This document shows, one piece after another, positions 1 through 9,993 of a DNA stretch of 44,735 nt (positions are counted from its first letter, which is position 1; every line of letters begins with the position of its first letter). The position numbers and the translations under genes are program-made. Below the pieces are notes generated by a model that was given only the letters and a program-made list of their open reading frames with translations, made no database searches and was not told the DNA's origin. Location of the stretch: assembly GCA_028825445.1 (NCBI GenBank), contig JAPKAD010000017.1, positions 1 to 44,735 of the forward strand, given 5' to 3'. The stretch is from Octadecabacter sp. (lineage in GTDB: Bacteria; Pseudomonadota; Alphaproteobacteria; Rhodobacterales; Rhodobacteraceae).

Positions 1-684
1 ATCAGCTATACGATCGAGGATGCTGCTGGATTAACCGCAACAGCTGACGTCACAGCAGGAGTTAACTGTTTTGTACAGGGCACGATGATCGCTACTCCAG
101 ATGGACAAACACCCATAGAAGACTTAAAGGTTGGTGACCTTGTCCAAACCCTTGATCGTGGATTACAATCACTACGTTGGATGGGTCGTCGTCATATCGA
201 TGCCAAGGAACTCACCAAAAATAAAAATTTGCGGCCAATCCGTATTCGTACAGATATTATTAACGCGGGAAATGATGTTGGTAGCTTGCTCGTATCACCG
301 CAGCACCGAATTTTAATTGCCTCTAAAGTGGTCGAACGGATGTTTGGCAACAAAGAAGTCTTAGTTGCGGCCAAACAACTTTTGGCGATTGATGGGGTAG
401 ATATTGCTGGTGATCTCGAAGACGTGACTTACTTTCACATCCTCTTTGATCAGCATGAAATTATCTATGCTAATAAGGTTGCTTCCGAGAGCCTTTTCCT
501 TGGCAAGGAAGCACAAAGGAGTCTTAGTGCTGAGGGGCGTAAAGAGATTCACGCCTTGTTTCCAGAGGTGGCTTTACCAACCTTTATGGCCACATCTTGC
601 CGCCCAATCATTCAAGCCAAGCGGGCCAGAAAGCTGGCGCTGCGTCATACGAACAATGATAAGTTTCTTTTGGACGCAAACTGA
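1..684 (+). CDS. Hint-domain (Hedgehog/intein) protein, C-terminal part
   Basis: The frame is open from base 1, so the gene begins before the window; only its last 227 codons are here. Just before the motif the protein reads like the end of an Ig/cadherin-like repeat. It then carries the typical roseobacter Hint block: a catalytic-type Cys in NCFVQGTMIATPDG, then PIEDLKVGDLVQTLDRG, RWMGRR, VSPQHRIL and the late segment HEIIYANKVASESLFLG. Family knowledge: Hint domains self-cleave or splice proteins, and in Rhodobacteraceae they often end large secreted or surface proteins. Inference: this is the autoprocessing end of an exported protein of unknown role. It stops at a TGA and is followed by a decayed IS. 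I am confident of the domain; the function of the whole protein cannot be judged from this fragment. Confidence 0.85.
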   Translation: MSYTIEDAAGLTATADVTAGVNCFVQGTMIATPDGQTPIEDLKVGDLVQTLDRGLQSLRWMGRRHIDAKELTKNKNLRPIRIRTDIINAGNDVGSLLVSPQHRILIASKVVERMFGNKEVLVAAKQLLAIDGVDIAGDLEDVTYFHILFDQHEIIYANKVASESLFLGKEAQRSLSAEGRKEIHALFPEVALPTFMATSCRPIIQAKRARKLALRHTNNDKFLLDAN

Positions 685-784
685 ACGAGGTAATTTTGTT
701 GGTTGGCCTCTACCCGATATCCTCACTATCTTATAACTATTCGGTCTAAGTCCTTAAATTATCAGTTGTAGTACAGACATGGTA

Positions 785-1255
785 TTGCCTTACATGTTGA
801 CACCACCTGACTAAGCGCAAGACACTTAAGCAAAATATAACGGTGGTGGCCAGCATGATGGCGTAGAGGAAGACGGTTGGTCTGCTGTCGTAGCGTGTTG
901 CGTCTCCAGTCTTTAATCCTGCCTATTATGTGCCCGATACGATTACGTCGTTTTTAGCGTCTCTTAAAGTATTTGATGGTTGTCTTGCGTGTTTTTCAAC
1001 TTGAGATAAAGGGGGCGAGTTAAGTTGCCTATGAGGCATTCTTGGAACCCGTCAGCGTCATATCCTCGATTTACTGCTCTCTCAGCGAAACGGAGTTTTG
1101 ATGAGAGAGCAAGCGACTAATCTGCCCCTTGTAGTCTGTTAATCTAAGCAGCTGCGTCAGTATGATCGCTGACTTGACCTGCCGTGATTTCGCAATCGTG
1201 AATAAATAGTCCCACCGTTTTAATGCCAAACATCTGATCCAAACCTTGTCAGATT
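785..1255 (-). mobile_element. Decayed IS5-family transposase remnant
   Basis: No open gene lies here, but the minus strand translates in shifting frames to recognisable IS5-family transposase pieces. In order they are EITAGQVSDHTDA (about 1150-1200), VNRGYDADGFQECL (about 1040-1080), TRKTTIKYF then KRRNRIGHIIGRIKDWRR (about 910-985), and YDSRPTVFLYAIMLATTVI (about 840-900). These match the end of the DDE domain, where family members read RGYDAD, RNRIE.MFGRLKDWRR and ATRYDR. Several frameshifts and stops separate the pieces, so this is a dead copy. I could not find convincing terminal repeats. The rest of 685-1356 shows nothing I recognise. Confidence 0.75.
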
Positions 1256-1356
1256 AATCACATGGATTTAAAAACATAATGATGTCCAAGGGAGGCGCCG
1301 AGCGGAATTAAAATTGTGTGAATATTTATCAGCCTCTTATGGCCACCTATATAAGG

Positions 1357-3867
1357 TCAAGTAGGCAGGTATTGTTTGCTCCAGCTTTCGCTAATTTGCC
1401 CTGATTTTAGCATCATCTCTATAGCGCTCTCAGAATATCCGAGGTCGCGCATTGTAGCTCTGGTTGAAGCTCCAAACTTCTCTGTAGGTGCAAGGGCAAA
1501 AATTTGACTCCGTTCAGTTCTGACGGCAAATGGGTCAAGCTGGATAACCTCATGGCTGCTTGGGTGATCGCGATAGATTGAAAAAGAATAGCTGCCGTTT
1601 TGCGTACCAGCGGTTCCATCAGGTTCGTAGGTATTTTCTGACCGCAAAGCATCTATATTATTGCAGATCGCGCAGGCGATGTCTGCGGCATTCAGTCGGT
1701 CCACCCACTCTGCCGCAGGTTGAGATTGGAACGCGGCTGCTAAAAACGCAGCGCGGTCTTCTTCTGGTACGTTTGGCAAGTCCTCTAGGCCTTCTACTTG
1801 ACGGAACCGAGGTAGATCGGTCTCGTAAGCACTTAGCAGCACGTAGATACCTGATGCAGTGGAGTAAAAACGGCTGAGCGCATCATATCCATTTACTTCT
1901 GGTCCGGATGGCTCATCAAATAACTTACGGCCTCTAAAGTCATAACAAAATGGGATTTGTAGTAACCCACTATTAGCGCTGAGTGAGGTTCGACCCCGCC
2001 CAATGCGACCAAAGCGGTGTTTTTGATACAGCGCAGTTGCCACTGCGAGTGCGCCAGCAAAGCCACACATCACATCGATCGTACCAACGTGGGCATGCTC
2101 CTCAGGGCGGTCCATCGCACCCCCAAACCGCAACATGATCCCTGTCGCTGCCTGCACGAGATCATCATATCCTATATAGTCGGTTCGCGTGCCACGGCGA
2201 ACGCCGCTAAAGCAATCAAGCTTACAAAAAATAGCCTCAGGGTTAAGCTTGCGCAAGCTGTCAGCGTCCAACCCAATACGTTTGATCTGATTGTCCGTAG
2301 CATTCCATAAGATGACGTCGACGGATTTCACCAAATCCTCAAACACTTTTTGCCCATGCTCAGATTTGATGTCTGCCAAGATTGATTTTTTACCGCGTCC
2401 TTGGCTCATACCATACATGACAGTGTTCCAGCTGTCATAAAGAGGCTTTGCAGGGTCTAGCTTGATTACCTCAGCGCCAAACCGTGCCAGATAACTTGCT
2501 GCATGTGGACCTGCGATGACGTTGGAAAGGTCAAGAACACGCACCCCTGACAACCAGCCCCCATTTGGCGCATTTTCATCTGGTTCAGGGATATCAGTAC
2601 GAAGCTTGCGCAGAACTTTTATGGCTTCGTCATACTCAACCCATTTGCGCGGTTGGGGCTGGAGCGCTTCTTCGCCACTTTCCTCCATCCAAACCACAGG
2701 GCCCGGCTGGGTCATATCACCGTATTCAGGATCCAACACATCGATCATTAAGCCCGACATTTCGGCGTATTCGTCGTTGACCCATTCTTGAAGCCACCGC
2801 TGTGGTGCGCCCGGAATACCTGCGCGGCCAAACATGCGTTTCCACTCGTGAGAGGTGCGCGTCATAAACACCTCTTTCATTCGCGCCGCAATTTTGTCAG
2901 CCCAAAATTTGGGCATTGGATAGACGCCTAACGAAGTATCTGTTTCCCACTCAATCTGCGGTTTATAGGTATCAGCTTCTTCTGTGAGACCTTCTGCCAT
3001 CATTTCATCATAAAGACCTAGCACTTCTAGGCAGCGGTGCGCGTGGTGCTTGTGGCTTGGACAAACGACATAAAACATGCGCCCATCTTTGCACATGTAG
3101 CTGCGAAAGAAGGGATCCAGTAGCTCTTGTAGATCTTCGTAGGCCACGTTCATGGGTAGTCCTTCAACGCGGCGCCGTTCTATTTCAGCTTCACGCTGGG
3201 TAAGATAGCGTTCTGGCATGTTAGAGACTTTGATCGAGTTGTAGCACAACCCTTCCATTACGGCGGAAGCCAGCGGGACTTCGATCTGGTCGCCCAAGCC
3301 CGTCAGTTGGCGCGACTGCAGCGCCAAAACGGTGGCCGATGCTGCAATCTGAGAGGCATAGGCAGATGACAAAGGTAGTGGGGAGAAAGAGGGGTTCAAA
3401 CCCATAAGTACGCGGTTCAGCCCCATGTCGGTAAAAACGCCTGAGTTTGCTGCAACAACACTTTCAAACGCGCGTAGTTCACGCCGCTCAGAGTCATTTG
3501 AAGCAAAGCCGGGCAACGATACAGTGATCAACTCGGGCCGATCTTTGCACATTGCGGCGAATTCGATTCCGAGCTTGGCAAGTTTTCCGGGTCGGAAGTT
3601 CTCAATTATGATGTCAGCTTCAGCACAAAGGGCAAGCACCTTTTCTAGCCCTTTTTCAGTTTTGAGATCAAGGTTCACAATCAGCTTGTTGCGCATTAAA
3701 GTGGCATTGGCAGGACTGTCCCACATCGGACCTCCTAGAGGATCGATATGGATTACGGTTGCGCCAAGATCGCCTAACAGCATCGCCACCGCTGGACCCG
3801 CAATGTACTGGCCAAAATCGACTACTTTTACTCCAGTCAGGGGAAGCTTTGAAAACGATGTGCGCAT
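1357..3867 (-). CDS. Fused double family III (CaiB/BaiF) CoA-transferase
   Basis: Two CoA-transferase III domains are fused in one 836-residue protein. The first half opens with VKVVDFGQYIAGPAVAMLLGD and the second (from about residue 440) with VRVLDLSNVIAGPHAA. Family members move CoA between carboxylic acids through an aspartyl intermediate. The second half keeps the expected Asp (Asp598, in GTIDVMCGFAGAL); the aligned site in the first half appears to be Ser (LPLSSAYAS), so that half may be structural. The start at 3867 is chosen over an upstream ATG at 3945 because a GGAG lies 5 bases before it and the longer form would overlap the preceding gene. It lies 37 bases after the GMC oxidoreductase gene, so the two are probably co-transcribed. 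The substrate is unknown. An oxidised product of the GMC enzyme, activated as a CoA ester, is a reasonable guess only. Confidence 0.85.
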   Translation of the reverse strand: MRTSFSKLPLTGVKVVDFGQYIAGPAVAMLLGDLGATVIHIDPLGGPMWDSPANATLMRNKLIVNLDLKTEKGLEKVLALCAEADIIIENFRPGKLAKLGIEFAAMCKDRPELITVSLPGFASNDSERRELRAFESVVAANSGVFTDMGLNRVLMGLNPSFSPLPLSSAYASQIAASATVLALQSRQLTGLGDQIEVPLASAVMEGLCYNSIKVSNMPERYLTQREAEIERRRVEGLPMNVAYEDLQELLDPFFRSYMCKDGRMFYVVCPSHKHHAHRCLEVLGLYDEMMAEGLTEEADTYKPQIEWETDTSLGVYPMPKFWADKIAARMKEVFMTRTSHEWKRMFGRAGIPGAPQRWLQEWVNDEYAEMSGLMIDVLDPEYGDMTQPGPVVWMEESGEEALQPQPRKWVEYDEAIKVLRKLRTDIPEPDENAPNGGWLSGVRVLDLSNVIAGPHAASYLARFGAEVIKLDPAKPLYDSWNTVMYGMSQGRGKKSILADIKSEHGQKVFEDLVKSVDVILWNATDNQIKRIGLDADSLRKLNPEAIFCKLDCFSGVRRGTRTDYIGYDDLVQAATGIMLRFGGAMDRPEEHAHVGTIDVMCGFAGALAVATALYQKHRFGRIGRGRTSLSANSGLLQIPFCYDFRGRKLFDEPSGPEVNGYDALSRFYSTASGIYVLLSAYETDLPRFRQVEGLEDLPNVPEEDRAAFLAAAFQSQPAAEWVDRLNAADIACAICNNIDALRSENTYEPDGTAGTQNGSYSFSIYRDHPSSHEVIQLDPFAVRTERSQIFALAPTEKFGASTRATMRDLGYSESAIEMMLKSGQISESWSKQYLPT

Positions 3868-3904
3868 GTGGTCTCCAGACGTGGAAAGTGGAATTGAAAT
3901 AAGA

Positions 3905-5569
3905 TTATTGGCTGGATAACATCCATCTCGCAGCCTTTTCAGCAATCATGATAGTTGGAGAGTTGGTGTTCCCACTTGTAATTTCCGGCATAATGCTGGC
4001 ATCTACCACGCGTAAACCTGTCACGCCTTTTAGGCGCAGATATGGATCCAGCACGGCAGTTGGGTCATCGACATGGCCCATTTTCACGGTGCCTACAGGG
4101 TGAAAAATCGTGTTGGCAATATCGCCTGCCAGCTTTGCCAGTTCCGCATCTGTTTGGTACTGCAAGCCCGGTTTGAATTCTTCCGGCTGGTAGATTTCCA
4201 TTGCGGGTTGAGCCATAATCTTACGCACTTGTCGCAAGCTATCAGCTGCGACTTTGCGGTCGTCTTCGGTGTCTAGGTAGTTGGGTGAGATTACCGGTGG
4301 ATCGCGGAAATCTGCGGAACGAATACATACACTTCCGCGGCTGGTTGGGTTTAGATTACACACACTTACTGTCATTGCGGGGAAATCGTGTAGGTCCTCG
4401 CCAAACGCTTCAAGGCTAAGAGGTTGCACGTGATACTCAAGATTTGCGTGTGTCCGGCTTGGATCAGACCGCGTAAACGCTCCAAGCTGGCTGGGTGCCA
4501 TGCTCATCGGGCCGGTACGTTTGAACAAATATTCTGCTGCAATTTTTGCTTTGCCAAATAGGCTGTTGACCAGCATGTTCATGGTGCGAGTGCCATTTAC
4601 TTTAAACACTGCGCGGATTTGCAAATGATCTTGCAGATTCTCTCCAACGGGCATGTCTTTTAAAACATTAATACCATGCGATTTTAGCACCGCAGCTGGA
4701 CCAATTCCTGAAAGTTGCAATATTTGTGGCGAGTTGATTGCGCCCGCTGAAAGAACTACTTCGCGCCTGGCTGTAGTTTGGATCGACTTGCCGTCTCGCT
4801 GAACCAGCACACCACTGCACCGAAGTGCACCGTCCGCACCAGTTTCAAAGATCAACTTTTCGGCTTGAGCCTCAGTCCAAATGGTGAGGTTTGGGCGTGA
4901 TTTTATGGGCTTTAGAAATGCTTTTGACGTGTTCCAACGCCAGCCAGAGCGCTGATTTACATCAAAATAACCGACGCCAGCATTATCACCAGCATTAAAA
5001 TCATCAGTCTTCTCAATTCCTGTTTCAACCGCTGCATCTGCAAAGCTGTCCAACACTTCCCAACTCAGGCGCTGCTTTTCGATCCGCCACTCGCCTCCGC
5101 TACCGTGCATGTCTGAAAACCTGCCATTGTTCCCAGTTTCAGAGTCCATTTCGTCATCCAGCTTGTAGTGATCTTCATGCGCTTTAAAGTCGGTGAGAGA
5201 CTTGTCCCACGACCAATCTTCTTCGCCGCTGAGTGCTGCCCAATTATTATAATCTCGAGCCTGGCCGCGCATGTAGATCATGCCGTTGATGGAGGAGCAT
5301 CCTCCTAGTGTTTTTCCGCGTGGGTAGCGTAGGCTGCGCCCGTTTAGTCCTTTGTCCGGCTCTGTATTATACATCCAGTCCGTGCGAGGGTTGCCTATGC
5401 AATATAGGTAGCCGACAGGGATGTGTATCCAGTGATAAGTGTCTGGCTTCCCTGCTTCCAGCAATAAAACTTTGTGCTTGCGATCTGCACTAAGTCTGTT
5501 CGCCATTAAACAACCAGCGGATCCGCCACCAATTACAATGTAGTCAAACTGGTTTGCGGTATCATCCAT
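3905..5569 (-). CDS. GMC-family FAD-dependent alcohol/choline-type dehydrogenase
   Basis: This 554-residue protein is a complete GMC oxidoreductase, a family that oxidises alcohols to aldehydes with FAD. The FAD-binding GGGSAG is at about residues 14-19, GMC signature 1 ([19 protein letters not shown]) at 85-103, and signature 2 ([15 protein letters not shown]) near 280. The active-site region [10 protein letters not shown] has its His at about 490, and GNTNSPT is near 533-539. There is no signal peptide, so it is cytoplasmic or loosely membrane-associated. Similarity is to choline and polyethylene-glycol type dehydrogenases, and the substrate cannot be assigned from sequence. It is followed after 37 bases by the fused CoA-transferase gene, and the LysR gene at 5746 diverges from it across a 176-bp gap, suggesting local control. 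Confidence 0.9.
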   Translation of the reverse strand: MDDTANQFDYIVIGGGSAGCLMANRLSADRKHKVLLLEAGKPDTYHWIHIPVGYLYCIGNPRTDWMYNTEPDKGLNGRSLRYPRGKTLGGCSSINGMIYMRGQARDYNNWAALSGEEDWSWDKSLTDFKAHEDHYKLDDEMDSETGNNGRFSDMHGSGGEWRIEKQRLSWEVLDSFADAAVETGIEKTDDFNAGDNAGVGYFDVNQRSGWRWNTSKAFLKPIKSRPNLTIWTEAQAEKLIFETGADGALRCSGVLVQRDGKSIQTTARREVVLSAGAINSPQILQLSGIGPAAVLKSHGINVLKDMPVGENLQDHLQIRAVFKVNGTRTMNMLVNSLFGKAKIAAEYLFKRTGPMSMAPSQLGAFTRSDPSRTHANLEYHVQPLSLEAFGEDLHDFPAMTVSVCNLNPTSRGSVCIRSADFRDPPVISPNYLDTEDDRKVAADSLRQVRKIMAQPAMEIYQPEEFKPGLQYQTDAELAKLAGDIANTIFHPVGTVKMGHVDDPTAVLDPYLRLKGVTGLRVVDASIMPEITSGNTNSPTIMIAEKAARWMLSSQ

Positions 5570-5745
5570 GCTTTATTGTCTTTCATCAGATTGTGTATTG
5601 AAAAGCGGGCAAGGTGTTTGAAGATCGGAGTGGCAGTGCTGTTGACCTCTTCACTTTTACCAACATAAAAACATAATCAACCATAGGGGTGGGTATTAAA
5701 TTTTTCCAATTACAAATCTTATAAAGCAATATAAAGAATACTTAT

Positions 5746-6651
5746 ATGGAGAGATTTTCAAATATAAACACGATACTCGCCTTCGTGACCGTTGCCCAAG
5801 AAGGTAGTGTGTCACGCGCATCTGGCATTTTAAACCTGACCCAGCCCGCGATTAGCCTTCAAATAAAGCGTCTTAGCCAAGAGACCGGTATTACCCTATT
5901 TCAGCGGACTTCAACAGGTTTGGTGATGACGCAAGATGGAGCTGCAGTTCTGCAGAAGGCAAAAAGTGTGTTACAAGCAATGCGTGAATTTCGCAGTAGT
6001 GTTAGTCAACAAGCAAGTCATGTTGCAGGAATATTAAGAATAGGCACGATCATAGATCCTGAATTTATCCGCCTGGGAAGATTGTTAAGCCAACTTGGAG
6101 CAGACTACCCTAACATTACGACAGAACTGGTTCACGGTGTCAGTGGTGACACGCTAGAGCGGCTAAAGCATGAACAGATCGACGCTGGTTTCCACCTTAA
6201 CGCACCGGGCCAAGTTGTCCGTGCTGGCCCAGATGACCCTATTCACACTGTAGCCCTTGCAGATTTTTCTTATCGGGTTATTGCGCCTGTTGGATGGGAG
6301 AAGCGCGTGGAAAACGCAACTTGGGCCGAACTGGCACTTTTGCCATGGATCGGAACTCCAGACATCTCTGTCCACCATAAATTGCTCTTTGACATTTTTA
6401 CTAAGATTAACGTCCAGCAGAATGTTGTGGCGTTAGTCGATCAAGAAGCGTCCATGCTTGAAATGGTCCGAGCTGGCATTGGTTTGAGCCTGTGTCGTGA
6501 GTCTATTGCGCTTCATCAAAGGCAATCTTTCGGCTTAGTTGTTTCTGATACTTTGTCGGTTCCTGCTTGTCTAAGTATAGCTACACTTGAGAGGCGAAAA
6601 GATAATCCAATTATCTCAGCACTGTTCAACCAATTGCAATCGACATGGTGA
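5746..6651 (+). CDS. LysR-family transcriptional regulator
   Basis: A 301-residue LysR regulator. The N-terminal winged HTH occupies about residues 5-65, with the typical AQEGSVSRASGILNLTQPAISLQIKRL helix region (given here only to place it) and LFQRTSTGLVMTQDG. The remainder is a LysR effector-binding domain of normal length. It diverges from the GMC oxidoreductase/CoA-transferase pair across 176 bp, the classical arrangement for a LysR activator of its neighbour. I looked for a T-N11-A type box in the gap and found no single convincing one. The ligand is unknown. Confidence is high for the family and moderate for the regulatory target. Confidence 0.9.
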   Translation: MERFSNINTILAFVTVAQEGSVSRASGILNLTQPAISLQIKRLSQETGITLFQRTSTGLVMTQDGAAVLQKAKSVLQAMREFRSSVSQQASHVAGILRIGTIIDPEFIRLGRLLSQLGADYPNITTELVHGVSGDTLERLKHEQIDAGFHLNAPGQVVRAGPDDPIHTVALADFSYRVIAPVGWEKRVENATWAELALLPWIGTPDISVHHKLLFDIFTKINVQQNVVALVDQEASMLEMVRAGIGLSLCRESIALHQRQSFGLVVSDTLSVPACLSIATLERRKDNPIISALFNQLQSTW

Positions 6652-7704
6652 ATTATGTTAGGAAAAAATATTAAACTTAAACTGATGATAAAATTAAGCT
6701 CGAATATCAGCCGTCCCTTGCACGGAGTGCGCGTATTATAATTGTAGCCAAATTCTGCTTACTGTCCTTCATGTTGAAAGGTAGCATTTGTTATTTTCAG
6801 CTCATATTGAGCCGCCACTTACTCTCCTAATGTAGCGTACGTACTGTTGCCATTTTTACAGGCCACCTTCGCATTGTCCAACTCCTGTTAAGCTACACCA
6901 GTTCGGACAGTACGGTGCGATATTTCTGTGTTAGATTGAAAGGTATTCTGATAATTTCTGAGGCTGTTGAATTTTAATTTTTTATGAAGTTCGACATGGA
7001 TAATCCAAATCCGACTTTGGCGTAGATCGCAGCGAAGGCCAGTTCAAAGCCAATAGTGTAGTCTTTTTATGGTAAAGTGAATGTCTAATTAGTGTCACAA
7101 TAAAATCGTTCAGCCCGTAATTGAAACCTGATCTTGCCAAGTCTGCTTTGTATTCGGCCGCCGAAACCACCTAAACTAAAATAATCGCTCGGCTGCAGAT
7201 TTCGACTTTGATAGTCGTTAATCAATGCCCATAGTGTCACCACAACTAATATAACAAATATTATTAATAGGTGCATTTTTGCAGACTTAGGCAAGTGCAA
7301 TTTTAGAAACAATTGTTTGGTTCAAAATGTTGAACAACCTATATAGCTGTGGATTGGCGTGCCATTGAGCATCGAAAATCGCGTGGAGCCATCTGGCAAT
7401 AAACTGGCGCCTTGGTTACGCCTAATTGCCTAAAACAGGTTATTTTTGAGTTTAGGCAATAGTCGCATTTACGATACCTGCGCCCTAGTTGATTAATATT
7501 GCAGGGAAAATACCTTGGGTACCTTCGCTTGACTGGGTGGATTCGTAGGTATGACACAGGCATGTCGCCTTAATTTCTGCCAAAACCTTGTCAGCGCGTG
7601 GGCCTTCAAGAGTTACTTTATAGATTCCAATGGTTTTCCAGCGATGACAGCAACAGGAGCTCCTATACTCCAATAATTTGTCTTGCTTTGTTTTCAAAAA
7701 CTCT
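6652..7704. other. About 1 kb without a recognisable gene
   Basis: No supported gene. Minus-strand frames around 7085-7312 give a short peptide with one hydrophobic segment (from MHLLIIFVILVVVTLWAL, ATG near 7276). Frames around 7339-7697 also give short peptides, but none has a clear ribosome site, family match or partner. Base composition is AT-rich and the frames are short, as expected of decayed DNA. A small membrane peptide at 7085-7276 cannot be excluded. Confidence 0.4.
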
Positions 7705-7733
7705 CATATTTTGAGACATAGTCTCAAAATATG
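7705..7733. promoter_or_regulatory. Perfect 29-bp palindrome, probable IclR-family operator
   Basis: CATATTTTGAGAC (7705-7717), a 3-base centre, then its exact complement GTCTCAAAATATG (7721-7733). It ends 16 bases before the ATG of the IclR-type regulator gene. Position and symmetry fit an autoregulatory operator, and a regulator bound here would block its own transcription or initiation. The element is seen directly; its binding partner is inferred. Confidence 0.7.
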
Positions 7734-7749
7734 AAGGAAATCTGTCAGT

Positions 7750-8508
7750 ATGCATCTGGAACGCCTTATTACGGTCCTCGAACTTATCGCTGTCGCAGGA
7801 CGCCCTGTTTCGGCGTCAGAGGTGCAAAAAGCGACTAGGCTACCAAAGCCAACCTGTTATCGATTAATTCAGACGCTCCATGAACAGCACCTTCTTGACC
7901 AACCCTCGGACGATGGGAAATTCGTGATTGGAGAACGCATGATCCGTATCGCTTTGCTTGGTAAATCTGATGTCGATGTGCGCCGATGCGCAGCCCCTCT
8001 TTTGAGAGCTGCAGCAACAACTTTCAACGAGACAGTATTTCTTGCCCGATTTCGTGACAGTAAGGTTGAGATTATCCATGTTGAAACACCTGACGATCCT
8101 GCCCGTGCATTTATACACCCTGGCCTTGGGGTGCGCCCGATGCATGCGTGCTCTTGTTCCAAAGCGATTGCAGCATTTGCAGAACCTGAATTTCAAGATA
8201 CAATTCTGACCCGCAGTTTGAAGCAATACACCGAACACACAAAAATTACTCAGGAGGCGCTGCGCGCAGAGTTTGCGGAAATAGTTCTGCGCGGTTTTGC
8301 AGATTGTGATCAGGAAATTGATATGGGCATCGCAAGCGTCGCGGCTCCCGTATCAATCGGCAACATTGGGGCCACATTTAGTGTGGGTGCTGTGGGGCCT
8401 ATCCGAAGGTTTGGTAAAAAATACCGTGATGAAATTGGTGAAAAACTTACCTATCTTTCAAGTCGAATTAGTGGAGCGATCCAGCTTTGCAATGTTGCGG
8501 AGGTTTAG
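7750..8508 (+). CDS. IclR-family transcriptional regulator
   Basis: A 252-residue IclR regulator. The N-terminal winged HTH covers about residues 1-60 (LITVLELIAVAGRPVSASEV, then LPKPTCYRLIQTL). The C-terminal effector domain follows, with the family-typical late segment EIDMGIASVAAPV. AAGGA at 7734-7738 serves as a ribosome site for the ATG at 7750. A perfect palindrome lies directly upstream. The next gene, 84 bases downstream on the same strand, encodes an SBP56/methanethiol-oxidase-family protein, followed by a membrane protein, so this regulator probably controls that pair. The ligand is unknown; a sulfur compound or its precursor is a guess from context only. Confidence 0.9.
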   Translation: MHLERLITVLELIAVAGRPVSASEVQKATRLPKPTCYRLIQTLHEQHLLDQPSDDGKFVIGERMIRIALLGKSDVDVRRCAAPLLRAAATTFNETVFLARFRDSKVEIIHVETPDDPARAFIHPGLGVRPMHACSCSKAIAAFAEPEFQDTILTRSLKQYTEHTKITQEALRAEFAEIVLRGFADCDQEIDMGIASVAAPVSIGNIGATFSVGAVGPIRRFGKKYRDEIGEKLTYLSSRISGAIQLCNVAEV

Positions 8509-8592
8509 GAGGCACACCGCAATTCTTGGCCGATTTTGGCTAACAATAACAAGACCGCGAAGCGGCGTTAAAGTTACTTATGGAGGACTAAA

Positions 8593-9993
8593 ATGAACTT
8601 AAGACCAGATCCAACGTTCCATGCGTCACCAAAGCTTGCGATGGAAGCGCCTGTAGAAAACTATGCATTTACGGTTATGCTAAGCCCTGACGGCACGCAA
8701 TCTGATGGTATTGCTGTCGTCGACTTAAAGGTGGGCTCTGATACTTATGGTGAAATCGTGCACCAAGTAATCGTGCCTAATAAGGGTGATGAATTCCACC
8801 ACTTTGGCTGGAATGCTTGTTCGTCGTCTTTGTCCCCGCTTAGTGGCCATGCGTTCCTAGAACGCCGTTACCTGATTGTGCCCGGCATTCGATCCTCGCG
8901 CATTTACATCATTGATGTGAAAGAACCTCTTAAAGCGAAAATTCACAAGACAATTGAGCCTGAAGAACTGTTTTCCAAAACAGGATATTCACGCCCTCAT
9001 ACAATTCATTGCGGTCCTGAAGGCATTTATGTGTCTTGTCTTGGGGGCGGCGGAGAGGATGGTACTGAGGGCCCTCCCGGCATCTTCATCATGGATTGCG
9101 AAACCTTCGAGATCATCGGTCGTTACGAGATGGATCGTGGCAAGCAGGACAAGCATTATGATTTTTGGTGGAACCTACCACAAAATTACATGGTGAGCTC
9201 CGAGTGGGGACTGCCGCCACAATTCGAAAATGGCATTGTCCCTGAAGATCTTTTATCCAACAAATACGGCCATTCGATTCATTTTTGGGATCTGCGCGCA
9301 CGTAAGAATATCCAGACAATGGACTTTGGTGAACAGTATCAGATGGCGCTTGAAATTCGTCCGGCACATGATCCAAGCAAATCTTATGGGTTCTGTGGTG
9401 TTGTTGTGGATACTACCAATTTGCAAGGTGCTATATTTACATGGTGGCGTGATGAGGACGGTGTTTGGCAGTCTAAAAAGACAATCACAATTGATCCCGT
9501 TCCTGCGGATCCTGACGATCTGCCAGATCTGCTAAAAGGATTTGGAGCAGTACCACCGTTGGTGACCGATATCGACCTTAGTCTCGATGATAAATACCTT
9601 TACGTTGCCTGCTGGGGGCTTGGTGAAATGCATCAATATGACGTAACTGATCCGATGAACCCCGTCCTCGCAGGTAAGGTTGAACTTGGTGGCATTGTCG
9701 CCAATCACAAGCATCTAAACGGCAAGGATTTTGCCTTTGGTCCGCAGATGGTTGAAATTAGTCGTGATGGAAAACGTGTTTACTGGACAAACTCGTTGTA
9801 TTCAACTTGGGATGACCAGTTCTACCCTGGTGATGAAGGTGGCCAGATGGTTATGGCGAATGTTGCGGAAGATGGCGGGTTCGCTCTCGATAAAGAATTT
9901 TATATCGACTTCCCTAAGGGGCTTCGCGCACATCAGATCCGACTCGAAGGCGGTGACTGTTCTACTGACAGCTTCTGTTATCCGTCCGTCTAG
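8593..9993 (+). CDS. Selenium-binding protein (SBP56) / methanethiol oxidase family
   Basis: A 466-residue protein matching the whole SBP56 beta-propeller family. Landmarks are DEFHHFGWNACSS near residues 60-72, RYLIVPGIRSSRIYIIDV near 93-110, RPHTIHCGPEGIYVS near 137-150, FWWNLPQNYMVSSEWG, and the C-terminal HQIRLEGGDCSTDSFCYP. Bacterial members include the copper-dependent methanethiol oxidase MtoX, which turns methanethiol into formaldehyde, hydrogen sulfide and hydrogen peroxide; the conserved His residues above are candidate metal ligands. No signal peptide is visible, unlike the periplasmic MtoX of Hyphomicrobium, so a cytoplasmic location is likely. A GGAGG lies 7 bases before the ATG. 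It runs directly into a membrane-protein gene and lacks the SCO1/MauG-type neighbours known next to some mtoX genes. The family call is firm; methanethiol as substrate is an inference, helped by the methionine gamma-lyase genes 16 kb away. Confidence 0.85.
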   Translation: MNLRPDPTFHASPKLAMEAPVENYAFTVMLSPDGTQSDGIAVVDLKVGSDTYGEIVHQVIVPNKGDEFHHFGWNACSSSLSPLSGHAFLERRYLIVPGIRSSRIYIIDVKEPLKAKIHKTIEPEELFSKTGYSRPHTIHCGPEGIYVSCLGGGGEDGTEGPPGIFIMDCETFEIIGRYEMDRGKQDKHYDFWWNLPQNYMVSSEWGLPPQFENGIVPEDLLSNKYGHSIHFWDLRARKNIQTMDFGEQYQMALEIRPAHDPSKSYGFCGVVVDTTNLQGAIFTWWRDEDGVWQSKKTITIDPVPADPDDLPDLLKGFGAVPPLVTDIDLSLDDKYLYVACWGLGEMHQYDVTDPMNPVLAGKVELGGIVANHKHLNGKDFAFGPQMVEISRDGKRVYWTNSLYSTWDDQFYPGDEGGQMVMANVAEDGGFALDKEFYIDFPKGLRAHQIRLEGGDCSTDSFCYPSV

